A DNA stretch of 64,000 nt from Hyphomicrobium sp. CS1GBMeth3 (GCF_900117455.1 NZ_FPHO01000003.1:930001-994000); one strand, 5' to 3'; counted from the first letter of the stretch, positions 23,426 to 33,626 are shown. Program-made: numbers and translations. Notes: a model not told the origin generated them from the sequence alone.

Positions 23426-25594
23426 CTAGATGCGGACCTTCATAGCCTGAATGCTGGCCAGCAGATCCTGGCCGAAGCCAAGCACCTCCTGCTGGCCGAG
23501 CAGCATGGAGGGAATGGAGTCCGTCGTGGTCGGGTTCTCGATGTCGTAGAGCGCCGCGAAGCGCGCCAGGAACTTTTCGACCTTCTCCGGATCCTTGAAG
23601 TCCGCGAGATCGATGCGGTTCGCTATCATTTTCGCGAGCACGTCGGTATCCGCCTGCGTCGCGGCATCCGGAATGCCGAGCGTCGTCATCACCACTTCCA
23701 TCAAAGCCTTGTCGGCGAGGATGCTGTAGGCGGAGGTGATGCTCGAAGCCTTACGCTGGAAGTAGAGAGCAAGGCGCACGCCCTGGTTCTCGTTGCCCGC
23801 GTTCTGCTCCATGGTCTGGCGGACATAGAGGTCTTGCGTGTCCTTCAGAGAGTTGGCGTCCTGTGCCAGGCCGAGCGTGACGCGTTTCGCGACACCATCG
23901 GTCCCGAAGTTGAACGCCTCCGCGAGAGAGCGGAAGCGCGTGTTGGTGCCGGTGTTGACGAAGCTGCGCGGATCGTCGAGATCGCTGCTCAGGATCTGGC
24001 GCAGCATGCCGTCGCTGATCGCCTCGCGGCCGAAGCCGTAGGCGGTCTTGATGAAGCTGACGAGGCGCTTGTCGGCGATGAGCTGATCCACGGTCTCGAT
24101 GGTATCGATCGTGGCGCTGTAATAATCGCTCTCGACCTCGCCCGCCGCCTTCTGGTGATCATACGGCCCGAGCGTCTCGGTGTAGAGCGCGATCGCCTCG
24201 GACTTCGAAGAGGCGAACTGTGCCTGGAGCGGACCCTGCGCTTTGCCGTCGGCACCGAAATTGAAGGCCTCCGCGAGCGCCACGTAACGGGAGTCACGCA
24301 GCCTCCTGGCATAGCTGAAAGGATCGCTGGTGTCGCTGGTCAGAACCTGGCGAATTTTGACCTTCGATTCCTCGTCCGGATCGAGACCGAATGCCTTCAT
24401 CACATAATTGAAAACCCGGCTATCTTTCAGGATATCGTCAACCGACGAGAATAACGTCATCGCGAACCGATAGTCCTTCGTACTCGACACCTCGCTGTCC
24501 AGGGCCTTCGCCTCGTAGTTGGCGAAGTAGCCGTCGATCAGGGTTTGCTGTTGCTCAGCAGACTGCGCCGGCACGCCGGTATCGAGCAACCCATCGCTAT
24601 TGAAATTGAACATCGCCGCAAGCCGCGCATACTCCGGCTTGGTGTTCGCGTAGCTGTCCGGATCCGAGAGGTCGCTGGTCAGCATGTCACGCACCATCTG
24701 GTCCGAGACCAGGATGGGATCGATGCCCGCCGCCACCAGCACGTACTCGCGCAGGATGGGATTGGAGAGGAGATCGTCAACCGAGGTGACGTTCGCGATC
24801 GAGCCGTTATAGACGCTGGTCTTGAAGGCGGCAGCGGCGGGGGAAGCCCCGGCACCGGTCTCATCGTAGTTGAAATAGATCGTCTCGTTGAGCTTCGCCG
24901 CCGTCTGCGCCTGCCCGGCCGCCACGCTACCGTCGGCTCCGAAGGAAAACGCGGCCGCGAGCTTCTCGTATTTTGCATAGTTGGGCGAGGTTGCGACCAC
25001 CGACAGATCGCCGGTGATCACGCTCTTGATCGCAGACGTGGAGGCGATGCTGGCATCTATGCCGTACGCGGTCAGCGCGAACGTGAACAGACGCTCGTCG
25101 GCAACGAACTGGTCCGCCGACGTGATCGTCGCCATGCGCGCCTGATAGTATTCGACCTCTGCGGCGGCCGCCTGTCCTTTGCGCATGCGCTGCTCGGAGT
25201 AGAGCCCGACGATGTTCTCGAGGTCCATCGCATCCTGAATGACGGGCGTTCCGGCATTTACCGTCCCGTCCTCATTGAAATTGAACGCGCGGGCGAACGC
25301 CAGATACCGTGAATCGACGAGCTTGCGCACGAAGCTGTTGGCGTCGTTGACGTCGCTCTCCAACACCTTGCGCATGAATGCCTTGGCATAGGTCATGTCC
25401 TCGAGCCCATGCGCTTTCATCGCATAGGCATAAAGACGCTGATCCTTGAGCAGATCATCGACTGACTGAACTTTGCCGATGTTCTCTTTGTAGTAGGCGT
25501 GCTCGCGCGCCACCTGCGCGCTCGACAGCGTCCGCTGCGTCGACTTGGCGAGGTCGGCGGTCAACATGCGATAGGAAACGAAAGTGGAGATCAT
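23426..25594 (-). CDS. Multi-repeat DUF1217 protein
   Basis: 722 residues from ATG 25594 (MISTFVSYRML). It is built from repeats of about 78 residues at roughly 33-110, 148-222, 257-335, 374-450 and 490-567, plus a degenerate copy at 607-688. Each has a SVDDLL-type helix, a RLYAYAMKAHGL-type helix, a SDxxDP turn and an AFNFxxDG end. This is the DUF1217 pattern. In Rhizobiales, DUF1217 genes often sit in flagellar clusters, where single-repeat members are linked to motility. No flagellar gene is near here, and no signal peptide is visible, so export by a flagellar-type or other route is only a guess. Confidence 0.75.
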   Translation of the reverse strand: MISTFVSYRMLTADLAKSTQRTLSSAQVAREHAYYKENIGKVQSVDDLLKDQRLYAYAMKAHGLEDMTYAKAFMRKVLESDVNDANSFVRKLVDSRYLAFARAFNFNEDGTVNAGTPVIQDAMDLENIVGLYSEQRMRKGQAAAAEVEYYQARMATITSADQFVADERLFTFALTAYGIDASIASTSAIKSVITGDLSVVATSPNYAKYEKLAAAFSFGADGSVAAGQAQTAAKLNETIYFNYDETGAGASPAAAAFKTSVYNGSIANVTSVDDLLSNPILREYVLVAAGIDPILVSDQMVRDMLTSDLSDPDSYANTKPEYARLAAMFNFNSDGLLDTGVPAQSAEQQQTLIDGYFANYEAKALDSEVSSTKDYRFAMTLFSSVDDILKDSRVFNYVMKAFGLDPDEESKVKIRQVLTSDTSDPFSYARRLRDSRYVALAEAFNFGADGKAQGPLQAQFASSKSEAIALYTETLGPYDHQKAAGEVESDYYSATIDTIETVDQLIADKRLVSFIKTAYGFGREAISDGMLRQILSSDLDDPRSFVNTGTNTRFRSLAEAFNFGTDGVAKRVTLGLAQDANSLKDTQDLYVRQTMEQNAGNENQGVRLALYFQRKASSITSAYSILADKALMEVVMTTLGIPDAATQADTDVLAKMIANRIDLADFKDPEKVEKFLARFAALYDIENPTTTDSIPSMLLGQQEVLGFGQDLLASIQAMKVRI

Positions 25595-25788
25595 CGCCGG
25601 CTCTTTGACGCGGTCGCCCCGATTGCCGCCTGCACCCGCGCGGCAGCGATGCCGCGAATCGCACTTTCGGCAGCCAATCCTGCGGCCGAGAGCTTGCCCG
25701 AGCCTGCCCCAAGGCAAAAAAGCCCCAGGGCCGACGGCAAGATCCTAACCGCGAGCCGTAACGGCATCCTTAACGAAGCGGAAACGCA

Positions 25789-25812
25789 TCAGGCCCGGAA
25801 GACCGGGCCTGA
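25789..25812. terminator. GC-rich perfect hairpin
   Basis: TCAGGCCCGG and CCGGGCCTGA form a perfect 10-bp stem with the loop AAGA. It lies between the end of the MarR gene and the start of the DUF1217 gene, both on the minus strand. No T-run follows on the minus strand, so termination would be inefficient or Rho-assisted. Confidence 0.55.
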
Positions 25813-25842
25813 CCAAAAAGAGCGGATATCGCGGGGCCCTGG

Positions 25843-26331
25843 CTATTTCCGGGCGTCGGCCTCGGCAAAGTGACCGTTACCGACCGGCGCCGCAGGAGCG
25901 CCCCCGACGATCAATCCGAGATTGTCGAGGAATTCATCGACGCGCTTGCCGTTCAGCGAGGAAAGAAGCTTCTCCTCGATACGGCGTACGATCGGCGCCA
26001 CGGACTCGAAGAGCTGCTGGCCTTCCTCAGTGATCTTCACGTCGTAAGCCCGCGCGTCGTCCTTGTCGCGCTTACGCTGGATAATGCCCTTCTTGAGCAT
26101 CCGCCGAACGATGTCCGCCATGGTGGAGCGGTCGATCCCGGTCGCATCGACCAGCCTGCTCTGGCTCATGCCATCCGAGTGTGCAAGTGCGAAGAGCACG
26201 GCGTACTGGCGGGCCGTGAGATCGTAGCTCGCCATCTCGGCCTGATAGATCTCGGTCACCACCTGGACCGCGCGGTGGAACAGATGCAGAGGCGACTGCC
26301 CCAGATCTGCTTCAGTTGAGTTACGCGCCAT
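25843..26331 (-). CDS. MarR-family transcriptional regulator
   Basis: 162 residues from ATG 26331, preceded by AGGG; the frame continues upstream to 26481 without coding character. The winged helix is complete: LTARQYAVLFALAHSDGMSQ, SRLVDATGIDRSTMADIVRR, MLKKGIIQRKRDKDDARAYD, followed by the dimerisation helices (ESVAPIVRRIEEKLLSSLNG). MarR proteins usually respond to phenolic compounds or oxidants and repress nearby genes. The divergent neighbour is an AraC regulator, 200 bases away, so either could share the intergenic control region. Confidence 0.9.
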   Translation of the reverse strand: MARNSTEADLGQSPLHLFHRAVQVVTEIYQAEMASYDLTARQYAVLFALAHSDGMSQSRLVDATGIDRSTMADIVRRMLKKGIIQRKRDKDDARAYDVKITEEGQQLFESVAPIVRRIEEKLLSSLNGKRVDEFLDNLGLIVGGAPAAPVGNGHFAEADARK

Positions 26332-26530
26332 AGCTGCCCTACCGTTCCTTTGCTCGCGGTGTAGTTGCATTTCGAAGAGCCTGACATGCCACGATTTGCT
26401 GCTATGCAGAATCGTCCGTCGACACCTCAGTTCGGGAATTGTATTGAAATAGCAAAGGGTGAGGTGGCGCTCGCACCACACGGCTTTATCTGTCGACTGA
26501 CGGGGCAGTTATCCGAGAAATGGCCAGCGG

Positions 26531-27556
26531 ATGATCTACTCAACGCACGACGTTCACCCTCGCGAACGGCTGAGCTACTGGCTCGAAGTCGCGACGCGCG
26601 GCTACGTGGAACATGAGTTCCAGGCCGAGGACGTCGCCTCGTTCACGGGTAGCGTTCAAATCGCAACCCTGCCGGGGGTCGGTATGGCCATCTTTGATGC
26701 TGCACCTGCTCGCGTCCGCCGCACCGAGCGAGCAGCCGCCCGCTCCGACAACGGCGATCTTCTGATCAGCATGGTCCGCGCAGGCGAAACCAGGATCGCT
26801 CAAGACGGGCGGGACGTGACCATTCATGGGCGCGGGCTATTCCTGGTAGATTCACAACGTCCGTTCGAAGTCGACCTGAAGTCGTTTTGCTCGCACCTCA
26901 TAGTTCGCATCCCGCGCGCCCGGCTCGAGGCCCGGGTCGGCAATGTTGCCGGTCTGACGGCCCGGCCGATCACGGCGGAAAGCGGCATCGGCGCCCTGGC
27001 GATGGGCTTCCTGGAGCTTCTGCCCAAGCAGGCCGAGAAGATCGACGGCACGACAAGCGTCAAGGTTGCCGAGCAGATGCTGGACCTCGTCGCACTGGCC
27101 TTCACGGCCGAGGAAAACAGAGGCCCGACACTCTCTTCCCCGCGCGCCACCGCCCTCGTAAGGCTCAAGGCCACCGTCGAACGCCTCCTCACCGAGCCCG
27201 GCCTGAAGCCCGACCGCGTCGCAGCGGAAGCCGGAATTTCAGTCCGCTACGCCAATACCTTGCTGGCGGAGGAACACACCTCGATCGAGCGCTTCATCTT
27301 GGAGCGCCGCCTTGAGCGCTGCCGCAACGCCCTTGAGGACCGCACACAGGCCCACCGGTCCATCAGCGAGATCGCGTTCAATTGGGGCTTCTCGGACCTT
27401 TCGCACTTCGGGCGGCGCTTCAAGGACCGTTATGGATTGACGCCGACGGACTACAGGCGATTTGCCGTCGAAGCTGCCGCCGCCCAGCCTGCAAACATCA
27501 TCCAGCCGAAGCGCACCTTGAGACGCGCACGCGCACTGGATCAGTCGCTGACTTGA
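26531..27556 (+). CDS. AraC-family transcriptional regulator
   Basis: 341 residues. The N-terminal half (about 5-190) matches the AraC_binding_2-type sensor seen in FeaR-like regulators: SYWLEVATRGYVEHEFQAED, FLVDSQRPFEV. The C-terminal part (about 215-325) carries two helix-turn-helix units: PDRVAAEAGISVRYANTLLA and SISEIAFNWGFSDLSHFGRR, then FKDRYGLTPTDYRR. The gene is divergent from marR and precedes recR after 153 bases. Inducer and targets are not visible. Confidence 0.88.
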   Translation: MIYSTHDVHPRERLSYWLEVATRGYVEHEFQAEDVASFTGSVQIATLPGVGMAIFDAAPARVRRTERAAARSDNGDLLISMVRAGETRIAQDGRDVTIHGRGLFLVDSQRPFEVDLKSFCSHLIVRIPRARLEARVGNVAGLTARPITAESGIGALAMGFLELLPKQAEKIDGTTSVKVAEQMLDLVALAFTAEENRGPTLSSPRATALVRLKATVERLLTEPGLKPDRVAAEAGISVRYANTLLAEEHTSIERFILERRLERCRNALEDRTQAHRSISEIAFNWGFSDLSHFGRRFKDRYGLTPTDYRRFAVEAAAAQPANIIQPKRTLRRARALDQSLT

Positions 27557-27709
27557 GATCCGGACCAAAAGCAACCGCGTAGCAGAGCAGCCGGACACCC
27601 GCATCGATCGTGCGTGTGGGCAGCCGTTTGCGCGCCGGCGCCGGAAATATTCCAGTCCCGCCCGAAATGGGATAGGTCTCGCGCACGAGACCGTCAGCAA
27701 GAAGCAGAA

Positions 27710-28315
27710 ATGTCGAAAAAAATCGCCGGCCCCGAGATCGAGCGGCTCGTTCAGCTCTTGGCACGCCTGCCGGGCCTAGGCCCGCGCTCAGCCCGTAAAG
27801 CCGCGCTCGCCCTCTTGAAGCGCCGCGAGGATTTGCTGATCCCGTTGTCGGAAGCCATGAGCACGGCCGTACGTACAATCGTCGAATGCCCGGTTTGCGG
27901 CAGCCTGGACACCGTATCGCCGTGCACAATCTGCCGCGACGATCGCCGCGACAAGAGCATGATCGTCGTCGTCGAGGAGATGGGGGATCTCTGGGCGCTG
28001 GAGCGGGCGGCCGTGATCAACGGCACCTACCATGTGCTTGGCGGCCACTTGTCGCCGCTGGACGGCATCGGACCCGATCACCTGAACATCGCGACCCTCG
28101 TCGAGCGCGCTGCCTCCGGCGATACCAAGGAGGTCATCCTGGCCCTCAACGCCACGGTTGAAGGCCAGTCCACCGCCCACTATCTGACCGAGCAGCTGGC
28201 GCCGACCGGCGTCGTCGTCTCGCGCCTGGCCCAGGGTGTTCCCATCGGCGGCGAGCTCGACTACCTGGACGAGGGCACGCTGGCGGCAGCCATAAAAGCC
28301 CGCAAACGATTGTAG
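27710..28315 (+). CDS. recR: Recombination mediator RecR
   Basis: 201 residues from ATG 27710, the start of [21 protein letters not shown] helix-hairpin-helix ([15 protein letters not shown]), a C4 zinc finger ([16 protein letters not shown]), a Toprim domain ([14 protein letters not shown]) and the C-terminal Walker-B-like region with [19 protein letters not shown] are all present. RecR works with RecO and RecF to load RecA on gapped DNA. In many bacteria it follows dnaX and ybaB; neither is adjacent here. Confidence 0.97.
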   Translation: MSKKIAGPEIERLVQLLARLPGLGPRSARKAALALLKRREDLLIPLSEAMSTAVRTIVECPVCGSLDTVSPCTICRDDRRDKSMIVVVEEMGDLWALERAAVINGTYHVLGGHLSPLDGIGPDHLNIATLVERAASGDTKEVILALNATVEGQSTAHYLTEQLAPTGVVVSRLAQGVPIGGELDYLDEGTLAAAIKARKRL

Positions 28316-28371
28316 CCGCCTCCCGCGCCGCGTCTCGAGCGGCTCATGAGGACAAATCCGAGGACGTGTTC

Positions 28372-29757
28372 ATGGACGCCCGACCCGAGGCGCCAGCGCC
28401 CACATACGCGCAACCGAAATTCGTCTCGGGTTCGCTCCTGCGTCATATCCTGATTATGAGCGGGGCCGGCGGCGTTGGCCTCGGCGCGATCTTCCTCAGT
28501 GACCTGGCCAACATCGTCTTTCTGTCGTGGCTCGAGGATCAGGCCGTGCTCGCAGCCGTCGGCTACGCAAGCTCGATCCTGTTCTTCACCATCTCGATCG
28601 GCATCGGCCTTGCCATCGCCTCGAGCGCCCTCGTCTCGCGCGCCCTCGGCGCGAGACGTCGTGCACGGGCCTGCCGCCTCTCCGTCAATGCTCACCTTGC
28701 AAGCCTCGTCCTCGGCAGCGTCACGGCGCTTTTCGTCTTTCTCGCCATCCCGGCGTTGTTGACGCTGATGGGCGCCATGGACCGTACCCACGAACTCGCC
28801 GCGCGCTATCTCTACATCCTGACACCGTCCGTGCCGTTGCTGACCGTGGCCATGACCTCGGCAGCAGTCCTGCGCGCAGCAGGCGACGCGCGCCGCGCCA
28901 TGAACGTCACGCTCTACGGCGCCGTGGTCAACACGATCCTCGATCCGATTTTCATATTCGGACTCGGCCTCGGCATCGACGGCGCCGCCTGGGCGACCGT
29001 CTCTGCGCGCCTCGCATTCCTGGCCGTGGGCCTCTACGGCGTCATTGGCGTGCACCGGCTCATTGCGCGCCCCCGCCTGCCCGCGTTCGTGGCCGACACG
29101 CCGGCCTTCACTGCCATCGCTGTCCCCGCGATCCTGACCAATGTCGCAACGCCAGCATCCAACGCCTATGTTACCGCCGCGATCGCGGCCCACGGCGATG
29201 GCGCGGTTGCGGGCTGGGCCATCATCGGGCGCATCATGCCGGTAGCGTTCGGCGCCATCTTCGCGCTGTCGGCCTCCATCGGCCCCATCATCGGCCAGAA
29301 CTACGGCGCCGGCGAAGGCGAACGCATGCGCGAGGCCTTCAAGCTGGCGCTCGGCGTCAACGTCGCCTTCACGGCCGTAGCCTGGATCGCACTGGCGCTC
29401 CTGTCGCCAAGCCTCGTCAACGCCTTCGGCGCCACGGGCGAAGCGGCAACGCTGATCCGCCTGTTCAACCTCTGGCTCGCGCCGCTGTTCGCGTTCATGG
29501 GGGCGCTGTTCGTCGTCAACGCCGTCTTCAACACGCTGAGCTTTCCCCACTACGCCACACTGCTCAACTGGGGCCGCGCCACCATCGGCACCATTCCGCT
29601 CGTGCATCTCGGGAGCTGGCTGGCTGGCGCCGAGGGCGTGCTCGCCGCGCACCTCGCGGGCGGCATCCTCTTCGGATGCCTCGCCGTTTGGCTGTGCCTG
29701 CGTCTCTTCGATCGCCTGCTGAAGGACCAGCAACCGGCACAAAATCCAGCGTACTGA
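28372..29757 (+). CDS. MATE-family multidrug exporter
   Basis: 461 residues from ATG 28372, with GAGGA eight bases before it; a GTG at 28366 is the longer alternative. About twelve hydrophobic spans in two homologous halves, beginning HILIMSGAGGVGLGAIFLSD and containing ASALVSRALGARRRARACRL between spans, and PIIGQNYGAGEGERMREAFK at the second-half boundary, which matches the MATE pattern. These proteins export cationic drugs using a Na+ or H+ gradient. It starts 56 bases after recR and may be cotranscribed. Confidence 0.88.
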   Translation: MDARPEAPAPTYAQPKFVSGSLLRHILIMSGAGGVGLGAIFLSDLANIVFLSWLEDQAVLAAVGYASSILFFTISIGIGLAIASSALVSRALGARRRARACRLSVNAHLASLVLGSVTALFVFLAIPALLTLMGAMDRTHELAARYLYILTPSVPLLTVAMTSAAVLRAAGDARRAMNVTLYGAVVNTILDPIFIFGLGLGIDGAAWATVSARLAFLAVGLYGVIGVHRLIARPRLPAFVADTPAFTAIAVPAILTNVATPASNAYVTAAIAAHGDGAVAGWAIIGRIMPVAFGAIFALSASIGPIIGQNYGAGEGERMREAFKLALGVNVAFTAVAWIALALLSPSLVNAFGATGEAATLIRLFNLWLAPLFAFMGALFVVNAVFNTLSFPHYATLLNWGRATIGTIPLVHLGSWLAGAEGVLAAHLAGGILFGCLAVWLCLRLFDRLLKDQQPAQNPAY

Positions 29758-29870
29758 ACCTGTGCATGCTGGGCGCGGCGGAGTCAGCATCCCTGTTGGC
29801 CGGCAGCGCGCTACGATAGGCTCTGCCGATCGAATCGGCTCAACGGAACCCTCAACATCGGCCTCGCAGC

Positions 29871-30974
29871 GTGACCCACCCAGTCTCCGAACGGATCGCC
29901 ATCGTCGCGCCCTCGGTCGAGTCCGCCGCTATCCTGCGCCATGACCTGATCCGATGGCTGACGCGAAAAGGCCACCGCGTGCTCTGCCTCACGCCGCCCG
30001 GACCCGGCCGCCATGTGCTCACCCTGCGCGGCATCGGCGCCCAGCACCGCGTGATTGACCCGCCGCGGGCACGCTTTCGCATCCTGGACGACTGGCAGGA
30101 GATCGCGGCCCTTGTTTCACAGTTCAAAGATTGGCAGCCGAACATCGTGCTCGGCTATGGGTTGCACACGCTGACGCTCGCCGCCATTGCAGCGCGTCGT
30201 GCTGGCGTCCGCCGCGTCGTGAGCCTCGTCAATGCGCTGCCGAGCGAAGGTGTCGAAAGCCTGGGCCGCCGGCGCGTCGCGCAGGCCATCCGCTCGAGCG
30301 ACGCCGTGGTGTTTCACAACCGCGACGACCGCGCCACGCTAACGCGTCTCGGGTTGCTTCCTGCGAACATCGACACACTCGTCGTTCCCGGCAGCGGCAT
30401 CGACCTAAAGCGCTTCAAGGCAGCACCGATGCCGCCACATGCAGACGGCCTCGTCTTCCTGATGCTGAGTAGGCTTGAACGCCGCCGCGGCGTCTTGGAG
30501 TACAAAGCCGCCGCCGCGCGCCTCAAGGCACAATGGCTGGACGCACAGTTCCGCTTCGCCGGCCAGCCGAGCCGCGGATCCGACGCCGTCACGCCCGACG
30601 CCCTGACTGAAGGCGGCGCCGTCGAATACCTCGGCGACCTCGAGGACGTGCGCCCGGCGCTCGCCGCCTGCCACGTCTTCGTCTACCCATCCTATGGCGA
30701 AGGCATGCCGCGCGCGGCGCTCGAAGCTTTGGCCACCGGCCGCCCTGTCGTCACGACACACGCGCCGGGCTGTGCCGACGTCGTCGATGAGAAGGTCTCG
30801 GGCTGCCTCGTCCCACCTGCTGACGCCGAGGCGCTGACCATCGCCTTGGAAAGCTATCTCCGAAACCCGGAGCAGCTTGCCGTCGGAGCTCGTGCCGCCC
30901 GCCTCAAGGCCGAGCGTCGCTTCGACGTGAAGCCAGTCAACGCCGCCCTCGCACGCGTCATCGGCGTCACTTGA
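29871..30974 (+). CDS. Glycosyltransferase, GT4 type
   Basis: 367 residues from GTG 29871. GT-B architecture: the N-terminal Rossmann half (RIAIVAPSVESAAILRHDLI, NIVLGYGLHTLTLAAIAARR) resembles the glycosyltransferase that starts with a PglA/WbuB-type acceptor domain. The C-terminal half has VYPSYGEGMPRAALEALATG with the EX7E motif and GRPVVTTHAPGCADVV. It probably adds a sugar to a surface polysaccharide or lipid carrier. No other polysaccharide gene lies near, so the acceptor is unknown. It follows the MATE gene after 113 bases. Confidence 0.85.
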   Translation: MTHPVSERIAIVAPSVESAAILRHDLIRWLTRKGHRVLCLTPPGPGRHVLTLRGIGAQHRVIDPPRARFRILDDWQEIAALVSQFKDWQPNIVLGYGLHTLTLAAIAARRAGVRRVVSLVNALPSEGVESLGRRRVAQAIRSSDAVVFHNRDDRATLTRLGLLPANIDTLVVPGSGIDLKRFKAAPMPPHADGLVFLMLSRLERRRGVLEYKAAAARLKAQWLDAQFRFAGQPSRGSDAVTPDALTEGGAVEYLGDLEDVRPALAACHVFVYPSYGEGMPRAALEALATGRPVVTTHAPGCADVVDEKVSGCLVPPADAEALTIALESYLRNPEQLAVGARAARLKAERRFDVKPVNAALARVIGVT

Positions 30975-31003
30975 GCTCTTGATCGCAACCAAAATGACTA
31001 ATG

Positions 31004-31471
31004 TCAGGCCGTCACGCGATAACGCCGCGTGCTGAGTTTCGGCAGCAGGAACGAGCGCGCCGGGTCGACCAACATGCCGGGGCGGATCGCCTGGCGGCCG
31101 AGCAGCATGCGATTCGCGAGCCCCTCGCGATTCGTGAGCCCGAGTTCGATCGGCCACGACTGCCCGCCGGCACGGAGCGTCGTCGAGATGATGCAGCGGC
31201 ACTCCCGCTCGCCGCTGGTGCTGGTCACGTCCCGTTCACCGAGCAACTCGGCTTCGCACCAGATGGCGATCTCCGGCGCCTCGAGCAGCGGCCGCACGAG
31301 GAAACGCGCCCGCGGCGCCGAGGCCGGGCCGATTATCTCCACCTGTTCGGCGTGCAGCGCCGAAGTGCGTGCCCCGGTATCGACCTTCGCCTTGATGGCA
31401 AACAGCCCAAGGTCGGGCAGTGCCACCCACTCGCGGCGGCCGAGGATCAGGGGGTCGAGGTCAGGCTTCAT
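31004..31471 (-). CDS. Retropepsin-like ATP-dependent zinc protease family protein (RimB type)
   Basis: 155 residues from ATG 31471 (MKPDLDPLILGRREWVALPD). The motif KVDTGARTSALHAEQVEI is the aspartic-protease-like DTGA signature of the family long called ATP-dependent zinc protease (COG4067). Later strings REGLANRMLLGRQAI fit the same fold. Family members can be partners of RimK glutamate ligases, trimming the polyglutamate tail on ribosomal S6; no rimK is adjacent, so that role is open. It is convergent with the glycosyltransferase. Confidence 0.8.
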   Translation of the reverse strand: MKPDLDPLILGRREWVALPDLGLFAIKAKVDTGARTSALHAEQVEIIGPASAPRARFLVRPLLEAPEIAIWCEAELLGERDVTSTSGERECRCIISTTLRAGGQSWPIELGLTNREGLANRMLLGRQAIRPGMLVDPARSFLLPKLSTRRYRVTA

Positions 31472-31642
31472 GCGTCGGTCTCTCGAAAAGACTCCCCGCA
31501 AATGACAATGATCTTACAATAGAATAGCGCCGGATTGCAGTGCGTTCAGTGCAGTCCTGGTAATAGTACGTAGTCGTTAACTGCTCCCGTGCCATGCGTT
31601 CGCCGCACCGCGATTGACCGCAGAACCGGACTTGCCTATTTC

Positions 31643-32167
31643 ATGGCCATGTCGACGCTGCCCATCATCACCCTTCCCGATCCCCTGCTGCGCAAGGTCT
31701 CCGAGCCTGTGGAGCGGGTCGACGCCGAGCTGCTGAAGCTCGCCGACGATATGCTGGAGACGATGTACGACGCACCGGGCGTCGGCCTGGCGGCGATCCA
31801 GGTGGCGGTGCCGAAGCGCCTCATCGTTCTCGACGTTTCGGATGATGACGACAATCCGACGCCGCTGACGCTGATCAATCCCGAGATCCTGAAGGTCGTC
31901 AGCGACACCACGCGCGTGCACGAGGAAGGTTGCCTGTCGATCCCGGATTTCCACATCGAGATCGAGCGCCCAGCCAATATCGTCGTGGGCTATCTCGACC
32001 GCGAGGGCAAACCGCAGGAGCTCACCGCCGACGGTCTGCTCGCGACCGCTCTCCAGCACGAGATCGACCACCTGAACGGCAAGCTGATCATCGACTTCCT
32101 ATCGCGGCTGAAGCGCGACATGGTCGTGCGCCGGTTCAAGAAGCAGGCGCGCGAAGCCTCGGCCTGA
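31643..32167 (+). CDS. def: Peptide deformylase
   Basis: 174 residues from ATG 31643 ([20 protein letters not shown]); ATG 31649 is equally possible. All three motifs are present: [17 protein letters not shown] with the metal-binding Cys, and [10 protein letters not shown] with the two metal-binding His and the catalytic Glu. It removes the N-formyl group from nascent proteins. It lies 44 bases before fmt, the classical def-fmt operon, with truA further downstream. Confidence 0.97.
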   Translation: MAMSTLPIITLPDPLLRKVSEPVERVDAELLKLADDMLETMYDAPGVGLAAIQVAVPKRLIVLDVSDDDDNPTPLTLINPEILKVVSDTTRVHEEGCLSIPDFHIEIERPANIVVGYLDREGKPQELTADGLLATALQHEIDHLNGKLIIDFLSRLKRDMVVRRFKKQAREASA

Positions 32168-32211
32168 GACGCCTCGCCTCCCCGCTGAAAGCAAAGCCGC
32201 TGGAAGGGCCC

Positions 32212-33162
32212 ATGCCGCTCAAGATCGTATTCATGGGAACACCGGACTTTTCCGTGCCGGCACTCAAGGCGATCCACGACGCCGGTCACGACATCGTCGC
32301 CGTCTACAGCCAGCCGCCGCGTCCGGCCGGGCGCGGCATGGCCGGGCGTCCCTCGCCCGTGCATGCGCACGCTGAAAGCCTGGGCCTCCCCGTGCGCACG
32401 CCGCGCTCACTGAAGGACGCCGAGCAACAGACGCTATTCGCCGACCTCGGCGCCGATGCCGCCGTCGTTATCGCCTATGGCCTGATCCTGCCGTCGGCTG
32501 TCTTGGCCGCACCGCGCCTCGGCTGCTTCAACGTGCACGCCTCCGCCTTGCCGCGCTGGCGTGGCGCCGCGCCGATCCAGCGCGCCATCATGGCCGGCGA
32601 CACCGAGACCGCCGTCATGGTGATGCAGATGGACAAAGGGCTCGACACCGGCCCCGTCGGCCTCACGAAGCGCGTCCCCATCGGCCTCGATATGACTGCC
32701 GGCGAGTTGCACGACTTGCTCTCGCGCCGCGGCGCCGAGTTGATCGTCACCGCCCTGACCGAGCTCGAGCACGGCAAGTTTGTTCCCGTGCCGCAACCCG
32801 AGGACGGCGTGACCTACGCCGCGAAGATCGACAAGAAAGAAGCCGAGATCGAATTCGCGAAACCGGCTCCTGAAGTGCATAACCACATCCGCGGCCTGTC
32901 GCCGTTTCCGGGCGCGTGGTTCGAGGCGACGCCTGCGGGCGGCAAGCCGGAGCGCATCAAGGTGCTGCGCTCGACACGCTCGGAAGGCCGCGGCGTCCCC
33001 GGCGAGGTTCTCGACGACACGCTCACCATTGCCTGCAGCGAAGGCGCGATCCGCCTTGTCGAGGTGCAGCGCGCCGGCAAGCGCGCCATGAGCGCGGAGG
33101 AGTTTCTACGCGGCTTTACCATGCCCCCCGGCACCCGCCTCGGACGGTCAGCGCCGCGTTAA
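32212..33162 (+). CDS. fmt: Methionyl-tRNA formyltransferase
   Basis: 316 residues from ATG 32212 ([20 protein letters not shown]). The formyl-transfer motif [20 protein letters not shown] carries the catalytic Asn and His, followed by [12 protein letters not shown] with the catalytic Asp. The C-terminal OB-like domain includes [18 protein letters not shown] and [10 protein letters not shown]. It formylates Met on initiator tRNA, the same tRNA whose fragment marks the mobile element. The operon partner def is upstream. Length is typical. Confidence 0.97.
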   Translation: MPLKIVFMGTPDFSVPALKAIHDAGHDIVAVYSQPPRPAGRGMAGRPSPVHAHAESLGLPVRTPRSLKDAEQQTLFADLGADAAVVIAYGLILPSAVLAAPRLGCFNVHASALPRWRGAAPIQRAIMAGDTETAVMVMQMDKGLDTGPVGLTKRVPIGLDMTAGELHDLLSRRGAELIVTALTELEHGKFVPVPQPEDGVTYAAKIDKKEAEIEFAKPAPEVHNHIRGLSPFPGAWFEATPAGGKPERIKVLRSTRSEGRGVPGEVLDDTLTIACSEGAIRLVEVQRAGKRAMSAEEFLRGFTMPPGTRLGRSAPR

Positions 33163-33261
33163 GCATCCCCACCGAACGCCGCGTCCAGGCGGTTCGTTGT
33201 CTCCTAGAGTGCGCCCGACAAGCAATCCGGTCCGGCGCCTCATGCGCCCAGGAGACGACCA

Positions 33262-33519
33262 ATGCCCCGCACGCTCATGGCTTATTCGGCCGCCGCCCTC
33301 GCGCTCGCCGCAGCACCCGCCAGCGCTGGCGACTCCACGACGACGCGCATCGTGCCCTACAACGTCTATGGCGCGACCGTCACCGTCGAGCAGGGCGTGC
33401 GCGTGACGCGCCCCTTGCCGCCCGACGGACACGTGATCGTCAACCCGGGCAACCGCACGCCACTGAGCCTCAACGTCTACGAGCCGGGCGTCCCCCTCGT
33501 GCGCGAGCCGCGCCGCTAA
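33262..33519 (+). CDS. Small exported hypothetical protein
   Basis: 85 residues with a signal peptide (MPRTLMAYSAAALALAAAPA, cleavage near ASA) and a mature part of about 60 residues with IVPYNVYGATVTVEQGV and VNPGNRTPLSLNVYEPGVPL. The mature protein is beta-rich and Pro-rich and lacks Cys. I do not recognise a family. It lies between fmt and truA on the same strand, after 99 bases. Confidence 0.65.
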   Translation: MPRTLMAYSAAALALAAAPASAGDSTTTRIVPYNVYGATVTVEQGVRVTRPLPPDGHVIVNPGNRTPLSLNVYEPGVPLVREPRR

Positions 33520-33626
33520 AGCAGAAAAGCCCGGCGTGCGCTGACGCCGCGCTTGAGGCGCTCCGCGGAGCGGGCTAGGCAGGGCCCTTCGGAAAAAGCA
33601 CCGCGCCCAAGAACGCCCCAAGGAAA

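Noticed and set aside
24545..25312. Plus-strand frame opposite the DUF1217 protein
   Set aside because: Antisense shadow; the minus strand shows clear repeat periodicity.
28261..29790. Minus-strand frame of 509 codons opposite the MATE gene
   Set aside because: Glu/Asp/Gly/Arg-rich shadow with no motif; the MATE protein is clear.
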